64,000 bases of DNA from Armatimonadota bacterium (GTDB taxonomy: Bacteria; Armatimonadota; Zipacnadia; Zipacnadales; JABUFB01): positions 185,733-249,732 of the forward strand of contig JABUFB010000012.1 of NCBI GenBank assembly GCA_013314775.1, written 5' to 3'. This document shows, one piece after another, positions 53,787-63,455 of the stretch (position 1 is the stretch's first letter; each line of letters starts with the position of its first letter). Under the pieces are notes generated by a model, which saw nothing but the letters and a program-made list of their open reading frames with translations, made no database searches and was not told the origin of the DNA. Both the position numbers and the translations under genes were made by a program.

Positions 53787-54536
53787 TCAGTCCGCGTCGA
53801 CGAAGACATTGGCGGCCTCTTCCTTGCGCAACGACAGATGGTATCCGCGCACCTTGATTTCCAGCGGATCGCCCAGGGGTGCAAGACGCTCGAGCTCTAC
53901 CGGTGTTCCCGCTGTGACGCCCATTTCCATGAGCCGCCGGCGCAGGGGGCCCTTGCCCGCCACGCGGACGATGGTACCCTTGAAGCCGGGCTCCTGCTTG
54001 TCCAGCGTCATCGGCGTGTCCGGCATTTCCGGCTCCGCGAAGGGGCCGGCCTCGGGAATCTGGATGCCCTCGACGCACTGCCGGCAATCGTGGTCGCACT
54101 CGCGATGCTCCCACCGGCCGCGCATATGCTTGAGCCAGTCGCCGCCACTGCGCGGACAGTTCTCGATGAACTCCATGAGGCCGAGGAGGCGTCGAAGGGT
54201 CTCGCGGCTGAGGCCGTGTTCGAGACGGCAGGCTTCCTCGTCGGCGGTCTTCTCATCAAGTTGAAGGATGTCGCGCAGGAAACCAACGAGGGTGATGTGA
54301 CGGCGGTGGATGCTCTCCGCGAGTTCCCGGCCCTCAGTGGTCAGTTCAACATGGCCGTACTTTTCGTGGCGCACGAGCTTCTCGGCGCTCAGGGTGCGTA
54401 GAGCGCTGGTGACCGAAGGCATCTTGACGTTCATCGCTTTCGCGATGTCCTTCACGCGTACGACCCGGTCAGACCGCTGGAGGCTGAAGATGGTCTCGAG
54501 GTAGTCCTGCATTGTATCGGACAGATGAGTGACCAT
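53787..54536 (-). CDS. DtxR/IdeR-type iron-dependent repressor with C-terminal FeoA (SH3) domain
   Basis: 249 aa. N-terminal winged helix (about 5-65: DYLETIFSLQRSDRVVRVKDIAKAMNVKMPSVTSALRTLSAEKLV), metal-binding dimerisation domain (SIHRRHITLVGFLRDILQLDEKTADEEACRLEHGLS), a Cys/His-rich insert (HRECDHDCRQCVEG, about 143-156), and a FeoA/SH3 domain (about 172-249). It should sense Fe(II) or Mn(II) and repress its own operon, which includes feoA and feoB. The Cys/His insert is not in C. diphtheriae DtxR and could bind metal or an Fe-S cluster. Confidence 0.9.
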   Translation of the reverse strand: MVTHLSDTMQDYLETIFSLQRSDRVVRVKDIAKAMNVKMPSVTSALRTLSAEKLVRHEKYGHVELTTEGRELAESIHRRHITLVGFLRDILQLDEKTADEEACRLEHGLSRETLRRLLGLMEFIENCPRSGGDWLKHMRGRWEHRECDHDCRQCVEGIQIPEAGPFAEPEMPDTPMTLDKQEPGFKGTIVRVAGKGPLRRRLMEMGVTAGTPVELERLAPLGDPLEIKVRGYHLSLRKEEAANVFVDAD

Positions 54537-54556
54537 GTACGGCTCCCGTAAGTAAC

Positions 54557-54570
54557 TTAGGACAGCCTAA
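54557..54570. promoter_or_regulatory. DtxR/IdeR-type operator
   Basis: TTAGGACAGCCTAA: inverted TTAGG/CCTAA half-sites with a 4-bp centre, matching the IdeR/DtxR iron-box pattern. It lies directly downstream of the -10 box and overlaps its last base. Confidence 0.7.
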
Positions 54571-54598
54571 CTATAGGACGCCGCAACGCGGATGTCAA
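54570..54598 (-). promoter_or_regulatory. Sigma-70 promoter of the dtxR-feoAB operon
   Basis: Minus strand: -35 TTGACA (54593-54598), -10 TATAGT (54570-54575), 17-bp spacer. Start site falls inside the adjacent TTAGG...CCTAA operator. Confidence 0.82.
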
Positions 54599-54726
54599 GG
54601 GGCGATTGCGCGAGAAGCAGGGCAGATGCTCGACCGCGACGAAACCGCTGTCGGTAGGCTTAAGTGACCGCGGAAGGCCGTCTGCAAGGCGCACATAGTT
54701 GGGGATCTCGAACCGGAAGAGAGTTG

Positions 54727-55959
54727 GTGGATGTGGTCTACAGGGATTGTGATGCGACGCGTGACGCCGCGGACATTCAGCGCATCTGGGAGGAGATCGG
54801 GTGGATCGAGCCCGGGCGCGAAGGGGTCGGCGAGGCGGTTGCGTCTGCCTACAGAGGTCTGGTGGCGGAGCTGGACGGGCATGTGGAGAGCTTTGCGTTC
54901 CGATCGCCCGGAGTGGTTCATCACCTGCGCGAGCCGATTCCCTTCTGCGGCATCATGGCGGTGGGGACCAGTTACGTTGCGCGCAGACAGGGCTTCGCGG
55001 CGCGACTGACATCGGCTGCGGTTGCCCGGGGTGTCGAAGACGGGGCGATGGTCGCCGGCCTGGGTATGTTTGAGCAGGGCTTCTATAACCGCCTCGGATT
55101 CGGCACTGGCGCGCGGGAGATATACGAAAGTCTCAACCCCGGAGACCTGCGGATCAGCACGGTTCCGCGCCCGCCGGTGAGGCTGGGTGCGGATGACTTC
55201 GAGGCACTGCACCGGGCGCGGCTCAGACGGATAAAGCAGCACGGGGCGGTGAGTTTCGATGATCCGCAGATCACCCGTCTTGGGCTGCTGGAGCACAGGA
55301 ACGGGTACGGGCTCGGATACCGTGACCACAGCGGCGAAATCACCCACGCCATGTGGCTGCATGCGGAGCGCCGGGAGCACGGGCCACTGGAGGTCCGTTG
55401 GATGGCCTATCAGGAATACCGGCAGATGATGGAACTGCTGGCGCTTCTCAAGGCACTGGGCGACCAGGTCTACACCGTGCGGTTGTACGAGCCGCGCGCC
55501 ATCCAGTTGCAGGATCTGGTTTCGCAGCCCTTCTCCACATCCCGCGTGCGCGAGGGTGGCAAGCATGAGACGGACTGTGGGGCTGTGGCGTGGTGGCAAA
55601 TGCGGATCTGCGATCTTGCGGGCTGCCTGGAACGCACCCATCTGATCAACGGAACGACGCGGTTCAACCTGGTGCTTGATGATCCGATTCAGCAGCACCT
55701 GGATGAGCGCGAGAAATGGAGTGGCATATCGGGGGAGTACACGGTGACGCTTGGTCCGGAGTCCGGGGCTGTGCGGGGAATCGACGCAAAGTTGCCCACG
55801 CTGCGGGCGACGGTCAATGCGTTCACGCGGCTGTGGCTAGGAGTGCGTCCGGCGACGGGGCTTGCGGTGACGGACAGCCTGGAGGGGCCGCCGGAACTGC
55901 TGGAGGAGCTTGATCGAGTTCTATGCCTGCCGCAGCCTACGACGGACTGGGGGTTCTGA
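54727..55959 (+). CDS. Eis-like GNAT N-acetyltransferase with SCP2-type C-terminus
   Basis: 410 aa from GTG. N-terminal GNAT fold (VDVVYRDCDATRDAADI; FCGIMAVGTSYVARRQGFAARL is the acetyl-CoA loop), central second GNAT-like domain and a sterol-carrier-like C-terminal domain (TRFNLVLDDPIQQH ... LPTLRATVNAFTRLWLG). This three-part layout and length fit the Eis/YitI-type acetyltransferase group. Substrate unknown. The GTG at 54727 follows GGAAGAG by 5 nt; a GTG at 54664 lacks a ribosome site, and a TTG one codon earlier is another option. Divergent from the dtxR operon. Confidence 0.8.
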   Translation: MDVVYRDCDATRDAADIQRIWEEIGWIEPGREGVGEAVASAYRGLVAELDGHVESFAFRSPGVVHHLREPIPFCGIMAVGTSYVARRQGFAARLTSAAVARGVEDGAMVAGLGMFEQGFYNRLGFGTGAREIYESLNPGDLRISTVPRPPVRLGADDFEALHRARLRRIKQHGAVSFDDPQITRLGLLEHRNGYGLGYRDHSGEITHAMWLHAERREHGPLEVRWMAYQEYRQMMELLALLKALGDQVYTVRLYEPRAIQLQDLVSQPFSTSRVREGGKHETDCGAVAWWQMRICDLAGCLERTHLINGTTRFNLVLDDPIQQHLDEREKWSGISGEYTVTLGPESGAVRGIDAKLPTLRATVNAFTRLWLGVRPATGLAVTDSLEGPPELLEELDRVLCLPQPTTDWGF

Positions 55960-56070
55960 GGGGGCGGCATCCTGCCCCGCCGAGGACACAGCCGGATGCC
56001 GTGGGTACAGCCACCGAACTCAGATGCGGCTGGTGTCCGAATGCCTGTCCCCGCTCCAGATGGGCTGACG

Positions 56071-57666
56071 TCAGGGGTTGGGCACATCGAAAGTGACTGA
56101 TCCTATCTCGCAGCGGCTATCGTCCCAGATAGACGCGCGAATAGTGTAGGTTCCCGGCGACAGGGGCTGATCCAGACGGAGAGACACAGAGAATCTGCCC
56201 TGGGGGGCGGCGATTGCGGATTCGGCGATGACAAACCGAGAGGCCGCACGGTAACGCGCCTCGTATCCTTCGCGCGTGGCGGGTTCGTCGCGGGTGCCTG
56301 ACATCGCTGAACTCATTGGGCGCGACAGGGTGACCTTGCCTGTTGCGGTGGAGATCGATGCGCGTCCGTTCACAAGGACGCGATCCGCTTCCGGCCGCAC
56401 TTGGAACTCCTGCAGCGACGCCGGGAAACGAAGGCGCGTTGCGGGATCGCCCAGCAGGACATAATGGCGCACTACATCGCGGCGCATTCCGGGAAGGTTC
56501 TGGGGGCCCTGAACCATCCCGGCCATGGCGTCGGCCTGCTGCCGGAAGGGGCTTGCGTCGGGTTCCAGCACGATCCTGCGGGCGGCGTCCAGTATCTCCC
56601 CAAGCGTGGCGTTTTCCTGGCTGAAAGCCGCCTGCACCAGACCCCGTCCAAGCAGTGCGTTCCCGTATGGCTGACAGATGCGCGTGGAGCCGATATACCC
56701 CACGGGCCCGGCAGGTCGCTTCAGCACTTGTTCTCCCAGGCTGTCGGTTGACGCGTCGTCGATCTTCGCAGTGTCACAGGCGATCACGGCCATCACCGGC
56801 GCGCCCTCGCGGATACTGATTCCGGCAAGATCCCGGACGCGAAGTATGGGTGCTCGGCCCCCGGACCAGTGCACATCATCCAGTTCGTCCTGTCGGCCGT
56901 GGCCCACATAGACGAAGAAAAGGCTCCCCGCGTTGAGCATATCCAGGGTCTCGCGCAGGAATTGGGGCGGGTACGGACACAGCGGCGAGCTCGCGTTCCC
57001 ATGGAGAAGGCTGACCTGGTAGCGCCCGGGAAGGTCAGCGGTGAGTATCTGCGTGAACTGGGACTCGAGCACTGCGTCGATGAACTCGCTGAACCCCGCT
57101 CGCCCCACCACGAAACTGACCCTCGCCTGCCAGTCACCCGCCGGCAGGGAAGTCTCATACTCGATGATCCGGTGGACCATGGACGCGAGTTCGTCTGGGG
57201 TGTCCGCGGGAAGACGGCCAATGTGCAGCGCAGGGAGACCGTCCTCGCCGGCAGCGTAGTCATAGTCTGTGGCAACATCGCGGTCACTGAGAAACTCGGT
57301 GCTGTAGTAGCCTGATGGGGTGACGACCATGGGGACAAACTGCCCGGGCGGACCCGCGGCGTCCCCCACGAGGAGCAAGAACCGAACGCCCCAATCGTGT
57401 CGAGCACGGGCGATGAAACGGGTGAGAGCGACGGTGGACTCCGGTGGGCCTGACTGCGCACCGGCAATGGCGCTCAGGGGGACGAGACCCACCCCATAGC
57501 CGCAAGCTTGCCTGTGTTCGAGCAGGGGCGCGCAGGCATGGGCCAGGTGGTCCGCGGCGATGATGAGATAGTCCACATGACGCGGACTATCGAGATCAGT
57601 GATGAGATGCGGTGAAGCGGCGAAGATAGGCATTGCCGCGAATGTGAGAGCAAGCGTGAGTCCCAT
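56071..57666 (-). CDS. Secreted C25 (gingipain-like) cysteine peptidase
   Basis: 531 aa. Signal peptide about 1-17. Caspase/gingipain-like fold: LLLVGDA and ALHIGRLPADTPDEL (typical of C25 domains), then the catalytic dyad H256 in VYVGHGRQ and C297 in AVIACDTAK. C25 enzymes cut after Arg or Lys in gingipains; specificity here cannot be read. A C-terminal Ig-like domain (about 430-531) is also gingipain-like. Start MGLTLAL chosen for the signal peptide; a longer frame adds a Pro/Arg-rich leader over a repeat. Confidence 0.8.
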   Translation of the reverse strand: MGLTLALTFAAMPIFAASPHLITDLDSPRHVDYLIIAADHLAHACAPLLEHRQACGYGVGLVPLSAIAGAQSGPPESTVALTRFIARARHDWGVRFLLLVGDAAGPPGQFVPMVVTPSGYYSTEFLSDRDVATDYDYAAGEDGLPALHIGRLPADTPDELASMVHRIIEYETSLPAGDWQARVSFVVGRAGFSEFIDAVLESQFTQILTADLPGRYQVSLLHGNASSPLCPYPPQFLRETLDMLNAGSLFFVYVGHGRQDELDDVHWSGGRAPILRVRDLAGISIREGAPVMAVIACDTAKIDDASTDSLGEQVLKRPAGPVGYIGSTRICQPYGNALLGRGLVQAAFSQENATLGEILDAARRIVLEPDASPFRQQADAMAGMVQGPQNLPGMRRDVVRHYVLLGDPATRLRFPASLQEFQVRPEADRVLVNGRASISTATGKVTLSRPMSSAMSGTRDEPATREGYEARYRAASRFVIAESAIAAPQGRFSVSLRLDQPLSPGTYTIRASIWDDSRCEIGSVTFDVPNP

Positions 57667-57745
57667 GTGGGCGAAGCTCCAATGGCGATATACGGCGGGC
57701 CCTAGCCCAGGACGCCGTGACGGACGAGGAAGGGCAGAGCCGGCG

Positions 57746-57771
57746 GCGGGCGAGATGCCCGCCCCACGCGG
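57746..57771. repeat. Dispersed repeat, GCGGGC-N5-GCCCGCCCCACGCGG, copy 2
   Basis: 26 bp, identical to 39365-39390 outside the loop (GAGAT instead of AGGAC). In the 180-bp gap between the C25 and giant-protein genes. A GGCAAAGGC stretch downstream (near 57772) is echoed at about 46740. Confidence 0.7.
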
Positions 57772-57846
57772 CAAAGGCAAAGGCCGACTAGGCGACAGCA
57801 GGCGGTTACCAGGCACGAGCCCGGGCCTGCAGGTAGCGGATGGAGT

Positions 57847-60800
57847 CTACTCCGGCAGGCTGAAATTCGCTCTAGCGGCCGAATCCGCGCCACCGCAGAT
57901 CGGGACGGCCTCCACGGTCCACTGGCCGGGCTGATCATTGAGCGCAAGCTGCGTCCGGACTGTTATCGGCTGTCCCTCCAGGAGCAGATTCCGTGAGTAA
58001 TCCTCACATTCGGTCCCGTCGGGTCGCAGGAAACGCAGGCGGACGATCTGGAGCTCCCGGTCCATTGCAGGCGCGATGTTCACAGTGCAAGTGACGGTGC
58101 GGTCGGTGCCGATGTTCGCCTGGAGCGCGGGCGGGTTGAGCTTTTGGTCAGTCAGGCAGTAGACGCGGCAGTCGCCGGTCTGCATGGGCGCGGTGATGGT
58201 ATCCAGCTGCCCCAGGTACTGGCCGGAACGCAGGTCGTAGACGTGCCGGGTTCGGCCAAGCGGCACCCGGGCGACGTCGTCCTCCTCGTCCTGACGCTCG
58301 CGCAGCAAGCCGAGGTACTCCAGAGGCCCGGCCTCGTAGCGGATGACCTCGACATGCGGAGCGCGACCGGATGCGAAGGTCACCGGGTACGGCGGCTGAA
58401 TCCCGAACTGCGCCAGGACGTTGAGCAAGACTGCGCGCATGCCTTTCTCGGTGGCGGTGCCGAACTTGCGCTCATTGTCGAACTCGGCGAGATCGATGTT
58501 CAGATACGCCGCGGCGCCCTTGCCCCAGCGATTGATAAGCACCACCGGGACATCGCTTTCCACCGCCCGCCCATGGCCGGCAGCGGATGTGGCGCGGACT
58601 TCGGGTTCGGCCGCGGGCAGGCGAATCTCGCCCTCAATGTCCTCGATCACCAGCCCCGGCTTCAGCGTCTGGGCGTCGGCGATGCGCTGGATGCCGAAGA
58701 CTTCATCCAGCAGGCCCTCGGGTTGGCGCCGGCATTTGGCGTCCATGAGCCCGATGGCCTGGTCGCCGAGAATTCCGCCGCCGTTGTCCACGAAAGCTCT
58801 GATCTCCGCGACCTCTTTATCCGACAGCGCGAGGGACTCCGGCAGGATCAGCAGGCTGTAGCGGAAGTCCTCACTAGGCGGGTTGTTGAGGATGCCCTCT
58901 TCGATCTGAGCATAGCTTACGAAGTCATACTGCAGCCCCAGGTCCTCGATGAGCTTCACCCACGAGTCACGGACCTTCACGATGTGCTGGTCTTTCCCCG
59001 CTAGCAGCGCGGCGTTGATGCTCGGGTGGGAATAGTGGATGGCGATGCGATCGTGCTTGCGTTTCGCCCGACGGATGGCGTCCCACAGGCCCGCCTTGAG
59101 TTCGCGGATATTGGCGCGGGTGTCTCGGCCGGATTCGCTGTAAGTGAAGTCCCCGTAGAAGAAGATGGGGGTTGTCCAGGCGCTGATGCCCTTGGTATCG
59201 TGCAAGAGGCACCAGAACATCTGGTATTCCAGTCCCTGCCCGGCCTGCCAGTATCCGCACCTGTACGGGGAGCAGCGCACGCCGGTGTGAGGCTGGAAGG
59301 AGCGGCGCATCTCGTCGGACCAGCCGGTATTGTACGAATGGTAGTAACTGAAGGCCTTGCTGTTCTGCCACCAGTCCATGCCATTGCCGGGCTTGGGTTC
59401 CTGGGTGCCCGACAGACCACATTGGGCACCCGGGTACTCACTTCGGATGGTGTCCTGCACGAGGGTGTAGTACTCGGCTAGACTGTCATTCATGAAGTCC
59501 CGGAACTCGGCCCAGGGCGCTGCGTTCGGCCGGCCTTTGACCTCATCGAGGGTCATGGGCATGACCGCATCCCAGCTCGCAAAGCTGGTTTCCCACTCGT
59601 CATTCAAGGCATCAAGCGATGCATAGCGTTGCTGCAGCCAGTTGCGGAAGGCTGCGAGAGAGTGTTCGCTGAAGTCGAAGTCGAAGTACTGGGTGTAGTA
59701 AGTGAGGCTCATCTCGTCGCCCATGCAGAAGTCGTAGGCACCGCCAAATTGCTTCACCAGTTGGAGCTTGGTCTTCCTGATACCGTCTACGAGAGCCGAC
59801 AAGTACACAGGGTCCTTGAGGCTGGGGTTGCGCACCAGCCACCGCTTGTCCTTTGTCTTCGCGTACTCTGCTGCCTTCTTTGCATACTCGCGGTCCATAA
59901 ACTCGGGCACGTCGCGTCCCAGATAGCCGAGGATGCCCAGGAAGGAGTGATCAATGTTCTGGTAGTAATCCCACCAGACTTTGCCCGTGTTGATTTCGGT
60001 TTCCCCGTTCATCGCCACGTCCAGGCCGAGGTTCTCCACAAGCGGCCTCATCTCGTCGAACAGGTACTGGCAACGCCACAGGTGCTGCCCGCCCCAACTG
60101 GTGAGCGTCAGGCGGTCCAGCTCTCGCGGGGGAATCGCGATGAGAAACGCCTGGCCGGTGTCGTACACTCGGTCGCCCCGAGATAGCGTGAGGTCCCAGC
60201 GCATACCGGTGTTGTACAGGATCGGCGGACGGGACTCGAAGGTCAGGTCGGTCTGTGCGCGAGTGACGGTGACTGAGTCCTGAAACAGCAGCCGGCCGTG
60301 ACAGTCGGTGAGCCTCGCTGTCACCGTTGCGGGCTCGCGAACGGGCTCGGGCAGGCTTGCGCGGCAGGTCAAGCGCAGGGGCACTTTCGAGCGAAAGGCT
60401 CGCTGCCAGGGCTGCCCTTTCGGGACCAGTGACTCGGTGTCGATGATGGTCTTCTGCTCGACACTGACCTGCTCCAGCGCCGGGGAGGTCGGGCCATCGA
60501 AGCTGAAAGCCCCCCATGCGAGGGAGGCGCCGGCGGAGTCGCGCAGGATAACGTCCACGAAGCACTTGCCGGCCCGCAGTCTGTCAGGCACGGCCACGGA
60601 AATACTCTCTTCGGGCTGCGACTTCGCGGTGGCAACCACATTGGAGAAGCGGTCCCGGAAGAGCCATTCCAGTGCGGCATCCCGCAGTTCGGGCGCGCGC
60701 AGATCGCCCACGATCCGCGCGGAGACCTGACTCAGGTCGTCGTTCACCTGGAAGTCCTGGAAGCGCAGATCGAGTTCCTTCGCGGCGGCCCAGGTAGCGC

Positions 60801-63252
60801 AGCGACAGAGCAGGGCCCACCAGTGTTCGAAGTAGTCCCAGGTGACCTTCGCCATCTCATCGGGAAGGTTGTAGTTGCCGCGGTAGCTGATCGCCGGGGT
60901 GAGTGCGGAGTACCCGCGGTAGCCTGGCGTGTGGGTGAGGGTGTCGTACGTGAGTGTCACCACGCGGCCCTGTCCAAGTTTGCCCGCAACGATCAAGGGC
61001 TGGGTGATCTGGCCGACATAGTTCGCCAAGACATCTCCCTGCGGCGGTGTGGCGAAGGGCATGGCGCGGGTGCGCGGCAGTGTATCCCAGGGCAGGCCGC
61101 TGGTGATGTAGTGTTCGGCAACCTGCTCCCACTTCCCCCACGCATTGAGATTGCGCCTCTCGCCGTCGGGAATGCCGCAGACGCCCTGGAGTTCGTCGTC
61201 GGGCTTGAGACCCTCGGGCTCGATATAGACCAGCCCGGTGCCGGCCTCGACCTTCTGTGCAATGGTCCTGCGCAGCTCGGGGGTGAAGTGGTGGTCCCAC
61301 TTGAGGCCGGAGAGGATGATGACGTCGAATTCCTTCTCCAGCTTCTCGGACAGCCTGCGTTGGGCGGCCTCGAGGGTGAGGATCGAGCGGTCTCCGTGGT
61401 AGAGCCACTCTTTGTCAAGGGTGGAGAAGAACTTGACGTACTCGAACTCCAGGTCCAGGCGCTGCCACAGTTCGATGACCTCGCGGCAGTAGCGATCATC
61501 ACACAGGACGAGGGCGCGAATCGGCCCGCTGAAGTAGGGCTTGGCCCACTTCACGTGGGGAGTCTCGACCTCGGTGGACAGCTCATGGCCCTTGTGCTGG
61601 ACGGTCTGGGCCGGGCCGGAAGTGCCGACCCGCTCTTCCAGGGGCTCCAACTTATACGCGAGTTTCGCGCCGCCCACGGTGAAAGGACGTTCAAACTCGC
61701 CGGTAACCTGTCCGCCGGAGTAGATCACGCAGTTGGCCACATATGCGCCGGGCGAGAGCCCGAGGGTCGCTTCCTGATTGAGACGCCCATCCATCAGCGG
61801 AAAGCGGCCCAGCTCTTTCCAATCCCCATCAGGCAGTGACCGGGTGCGCAAGGCGATCTCGGTCCCCTCCGCGCCGTCCACCTGCACCGCGCCGAGACCG
61901 ATGCGCACCGCGGCAGGGTCGTCTGTGTTGATCTCAAGGCCGCCGACGGTGGCCCCGACCACTCCGTCAACGCGCTTGAGACCTTCGAAGGGCAGCAGGG
62001 TGACGTCGGTCTCGAGGCTCTCACCGGCGCGCAGGGGCAGGAGGTTGTAGCGCCATTCGAAGGTGGGGATAGCCGTGCCCGCACCGGCCCACATGTAGAA
62101 GCAGTTGAGGATCCTGTACTCCATGGAGACTGCAAGTCCGACCCCGTTGTCAGCCACATATGCAGCCCAGCCCCGAGCCGGGTCCCAGTGCCAGGTCTCC
62201 AGCGGCTTGCCGGCTTCGAAGCGCTCCTCGACCACGCCGGAAGTAGTGGGGAAGAAGTAGGTGGCATCCTGCCCGCGCACGCCCAGGAAATGGTGGGACC
62301 ACAGACCGTAACTGTACTCGGTCTGGGAGTTCTGGTCGTTGGTGAGCCGGTACTTCACGCGGACCACGGGGCTGTCTGCGTCCAGCGAAATGCTCTTGCG
62401 GATCTCGGTGAAGGCCAGCATACCGCCCAGGCCCTGGGTCCACAGGTCGAGCCGCGCCGTCTGCGGGGTCGTCTCCATCTCGCTGAAGTAATCGCGCTCG
62501 GCGAAGGAGTAGTCAGGGGACCAGAGCTGATCGCGCAGGAGACCGTAACGTCCCGAGCCACCCACCAGTTCCGCGCCGGAGTCCTTGAGCGCGAAGCTGC
62601 GGCACAGGCCGCCTTCGGGTTCGAACACCAGACGTACCCGGGGGTTCTCGAGGATCAGTTCCTGACGGCCGTCGTTATCGGCATCCATCTCGGTCGCGCG
62701 GGCGCCAGGGCGGTTGTCGAAAGCCAGGGCGTAGTCGCCGGTGGCAGCCTGCTGCTGGGGCTCACCGAACAGTTCGATCTCCTGGATGCTGACGATCGAG
62801 GCGGCGTGGAAGATGACCCGCAGGTTTCGGGTGGTCACATCCACGGCGATGGGGATTGTGAAGGCGCTCTGCGCGGTGGGGCCCCAGAAGCCCTCCGGGT
62901 TCGCGCCGACCTGAACGAACTGTCCGGCCTGCAGCGCCTCCACGGTTGTCTTCGTGAGCTTGTAATTGTCGTTGTGGCGGTGCACCTGAGCGACCACTCG
63001 TCGCACCCGGGTTTCCTCAGGCAGGGTGATCTCGATGACCACCCGGCCGCCACTGAAGATCGCGCTCCTGGACGGGTTCTTGTCGCCGTCCGTGAGCTTG
63101 GTGAACTGCGGGTCGGCCCACTGGTCGCCCAGGGGGTTGGCGTCACAGGTGTAAGTCCAGCCGGTGAGGGGCTGTTCCTGCGAGTGGCCCGGACATGCGG
63201 CAAGAATGATCAGCGCGAGGGTTGCGAGGGGAAGTACGCGGCGAACCAACAT
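57847..63252 (-). CDS. 1801-aa secreted glycoside-hydrolase-like giant
   Basis: Signal peptide 1-22 (ATLALIILAACPGHS). N-terminal discoidin/CBM-like domain (about 25-150), beta-rich galactose-mutarotase-like part (150-480), a GATase-like alpha/beta domain (about 580-720), Ig-like linkers (about 830-1030), then a GH42/GH14-like TIM barrel (about 1045-1400) with candidate acid/base Glu in FCMGDEMSLTYY and GISAWTTPIFFYGD. A second GATase-like domain (about 1400-1540) and Ig-like tail follow. Likely an exported beta-galactosidase-like enzyme, specificity unknown. ATG with GGTGAG; the longer upstream frame is Pro/Arg-rich and not a signal sequence. Confidence 0.68.
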   Translation of the reverse strand: MLVRRVLPLATLALIILAACPGHSQEQPLTGWTYTCDANPLGDQWADPQFTKLTDGDKNPSRSAIFSGGRVVIEITLPEETRVRRVVAQVHRHNDNYKLTKTTVEALQAGQFVQVGANPEGFWGPTAQSAFTIPIAVDVTTRNLRVIFHAASIVSIQEIELFGEPQQQAATGDYALAFDNRPGARATEMDADNDGRQELILENPRVRLVFEPEGGLCRSFALKDSGAELVGGSGRYGLLRDQLWSPDYSFAERDYFSEMETTPQTARLDLWTQGLGGMLAFTEIRKSISLDADSPVVRVKYRLTNDQNSQTEYSYGLWSHHFLGVRGQDATYFFPTTSGVVEERFEAGKPLETWHWDPARGWAAYVADNGVGLAVSMEYRILNCFYMWAGAGTAIPTFEWRYNLLPLRAGESLETDVTLLPFEGLKRVDGVVGATVGGLEINTDDPAAVRIGLGAVQVDGAEGTEIALRTRSLPDGDWKELGRFPLMDGRLNQEATLGLSPGAYVANCVIYSGGQVTGEFERPFTVGGAKLAYKLEPLEERVGTSGPAQTVQHKGHELSTEVETPHVKWAKPYFSGPIRALVLCDDRYCREVIELWQRLDLEFEYVKFFSTLDKEWLYHGDRSILTLEAAQRRLSEKLEKEFDVIILSGLKWDHHFTPELRRTIAQKVEAGTGLVYIEPEGLKPDDELQGVCGIPDGERRNLNAWGKWEQVAEHYITSGLPWDTLPRTRAMPFATPPQGDVLANYVGQITQPLIVAGKLGQGRVVTLTYDTLTHTPGYRGYSALTPAISYRGNYNLPDEMAKVTWDYFEHWWALLCRCATWAAAKELDLRFQDFQVNDDLSQVSARIVGDLRAPELRDAALEWLFRDRFSNVVATAKSQPEESISVAVPDRLRAGKCFVDVILRDSAGASLAWGAFSFDGPTSPALEQVSVEQKTIIDTESLVPKGQPWQRAFRSKVPLRLTCRASLPEPVREPATVTARLTDCHGRLLFQDSVTVTRAQTDLTFESRPPILYNTGMRWDLTLSRGDRVYDTGQAFLIAIPPRELDRLTLTSWGGQHLWRCQYLFDEMRPLVENLGLDVAMNGETEINTGKVWWDYYQNIDHSFLGILGYLGRDVPEFMDREYAKKAAEYAKTKDKRWLVRNPSLKDPVYLSALVDGIRKTKLQLVKQFGGAYDFCMGDEMSLTYYTQYFDFDFSEHSLAAFRNWLQQRYASLDALNDEWETSFASWDAVMPMTLDEVKGRPNAAPWAEFRDFMNDSLAEYYTLVQDTIRSEYPGAQCGLSGTQEPKPGNGMDWWQNSKAFSYYHSYNTGWSDEMRRSFQPHTGVRCSPYRCGYWQAGQGLEYQMFWCLLHDTKGISAWTTPIFFYGDFTYSESGRDTRANIRELKAGLWDAIRRAKRKHDRIAIHYSHPSINAALLAGKDQHIVKVRDSWVKLIEDLGLQYDFVSYAQIEEGILNNPPSEDFRYSLLILPESLALSDKEVAEIRAFVDNGGGILGDQAIGLMDAKCRRQPEGLLDEVFGIQRIADAQTLKPGLVIEDIEGEIRLPAAEPEVRATSAAGHGRAVESDVPVVLINRWGKGAAAYLNIDLAEFDNERKFGTATEKGMRAVLLNVLAQFGIQPPYPVTFASGRAPHVEVIRYEAGPLEYLGLLRERQDEEDDVARVPLGRTRHVYDLRSGQYLGQLDTITAPMQTGDCRVYCLTDQKLNPPALQANIGTDRTVTCTVNIAPAMDRELQIVRLRFLRPDGTECEDYSRNLLLEGQPITVRTQLALNDQPGQWTVEAVPICGGADSAARANFSLPE

Positions 63253-63455
63253 TTCGCTCACCTGCCGGCATGGCGGTATCCGACCTATGATTGTTCCGCG
63301 TCCGCAGACGATGTACCTGTATAGACGGGTGAAAACCCGGAAACCTGGATCGAGGTCTGTGTGTTCAGAGAAACAGGCAATAGGTTGTTCGTGCAATCCT
63401 AGGAAAGCAACAAAGCGTTGTGGCGTCGCGGAAGGGTCCAGTCTACGTTCGCAGC

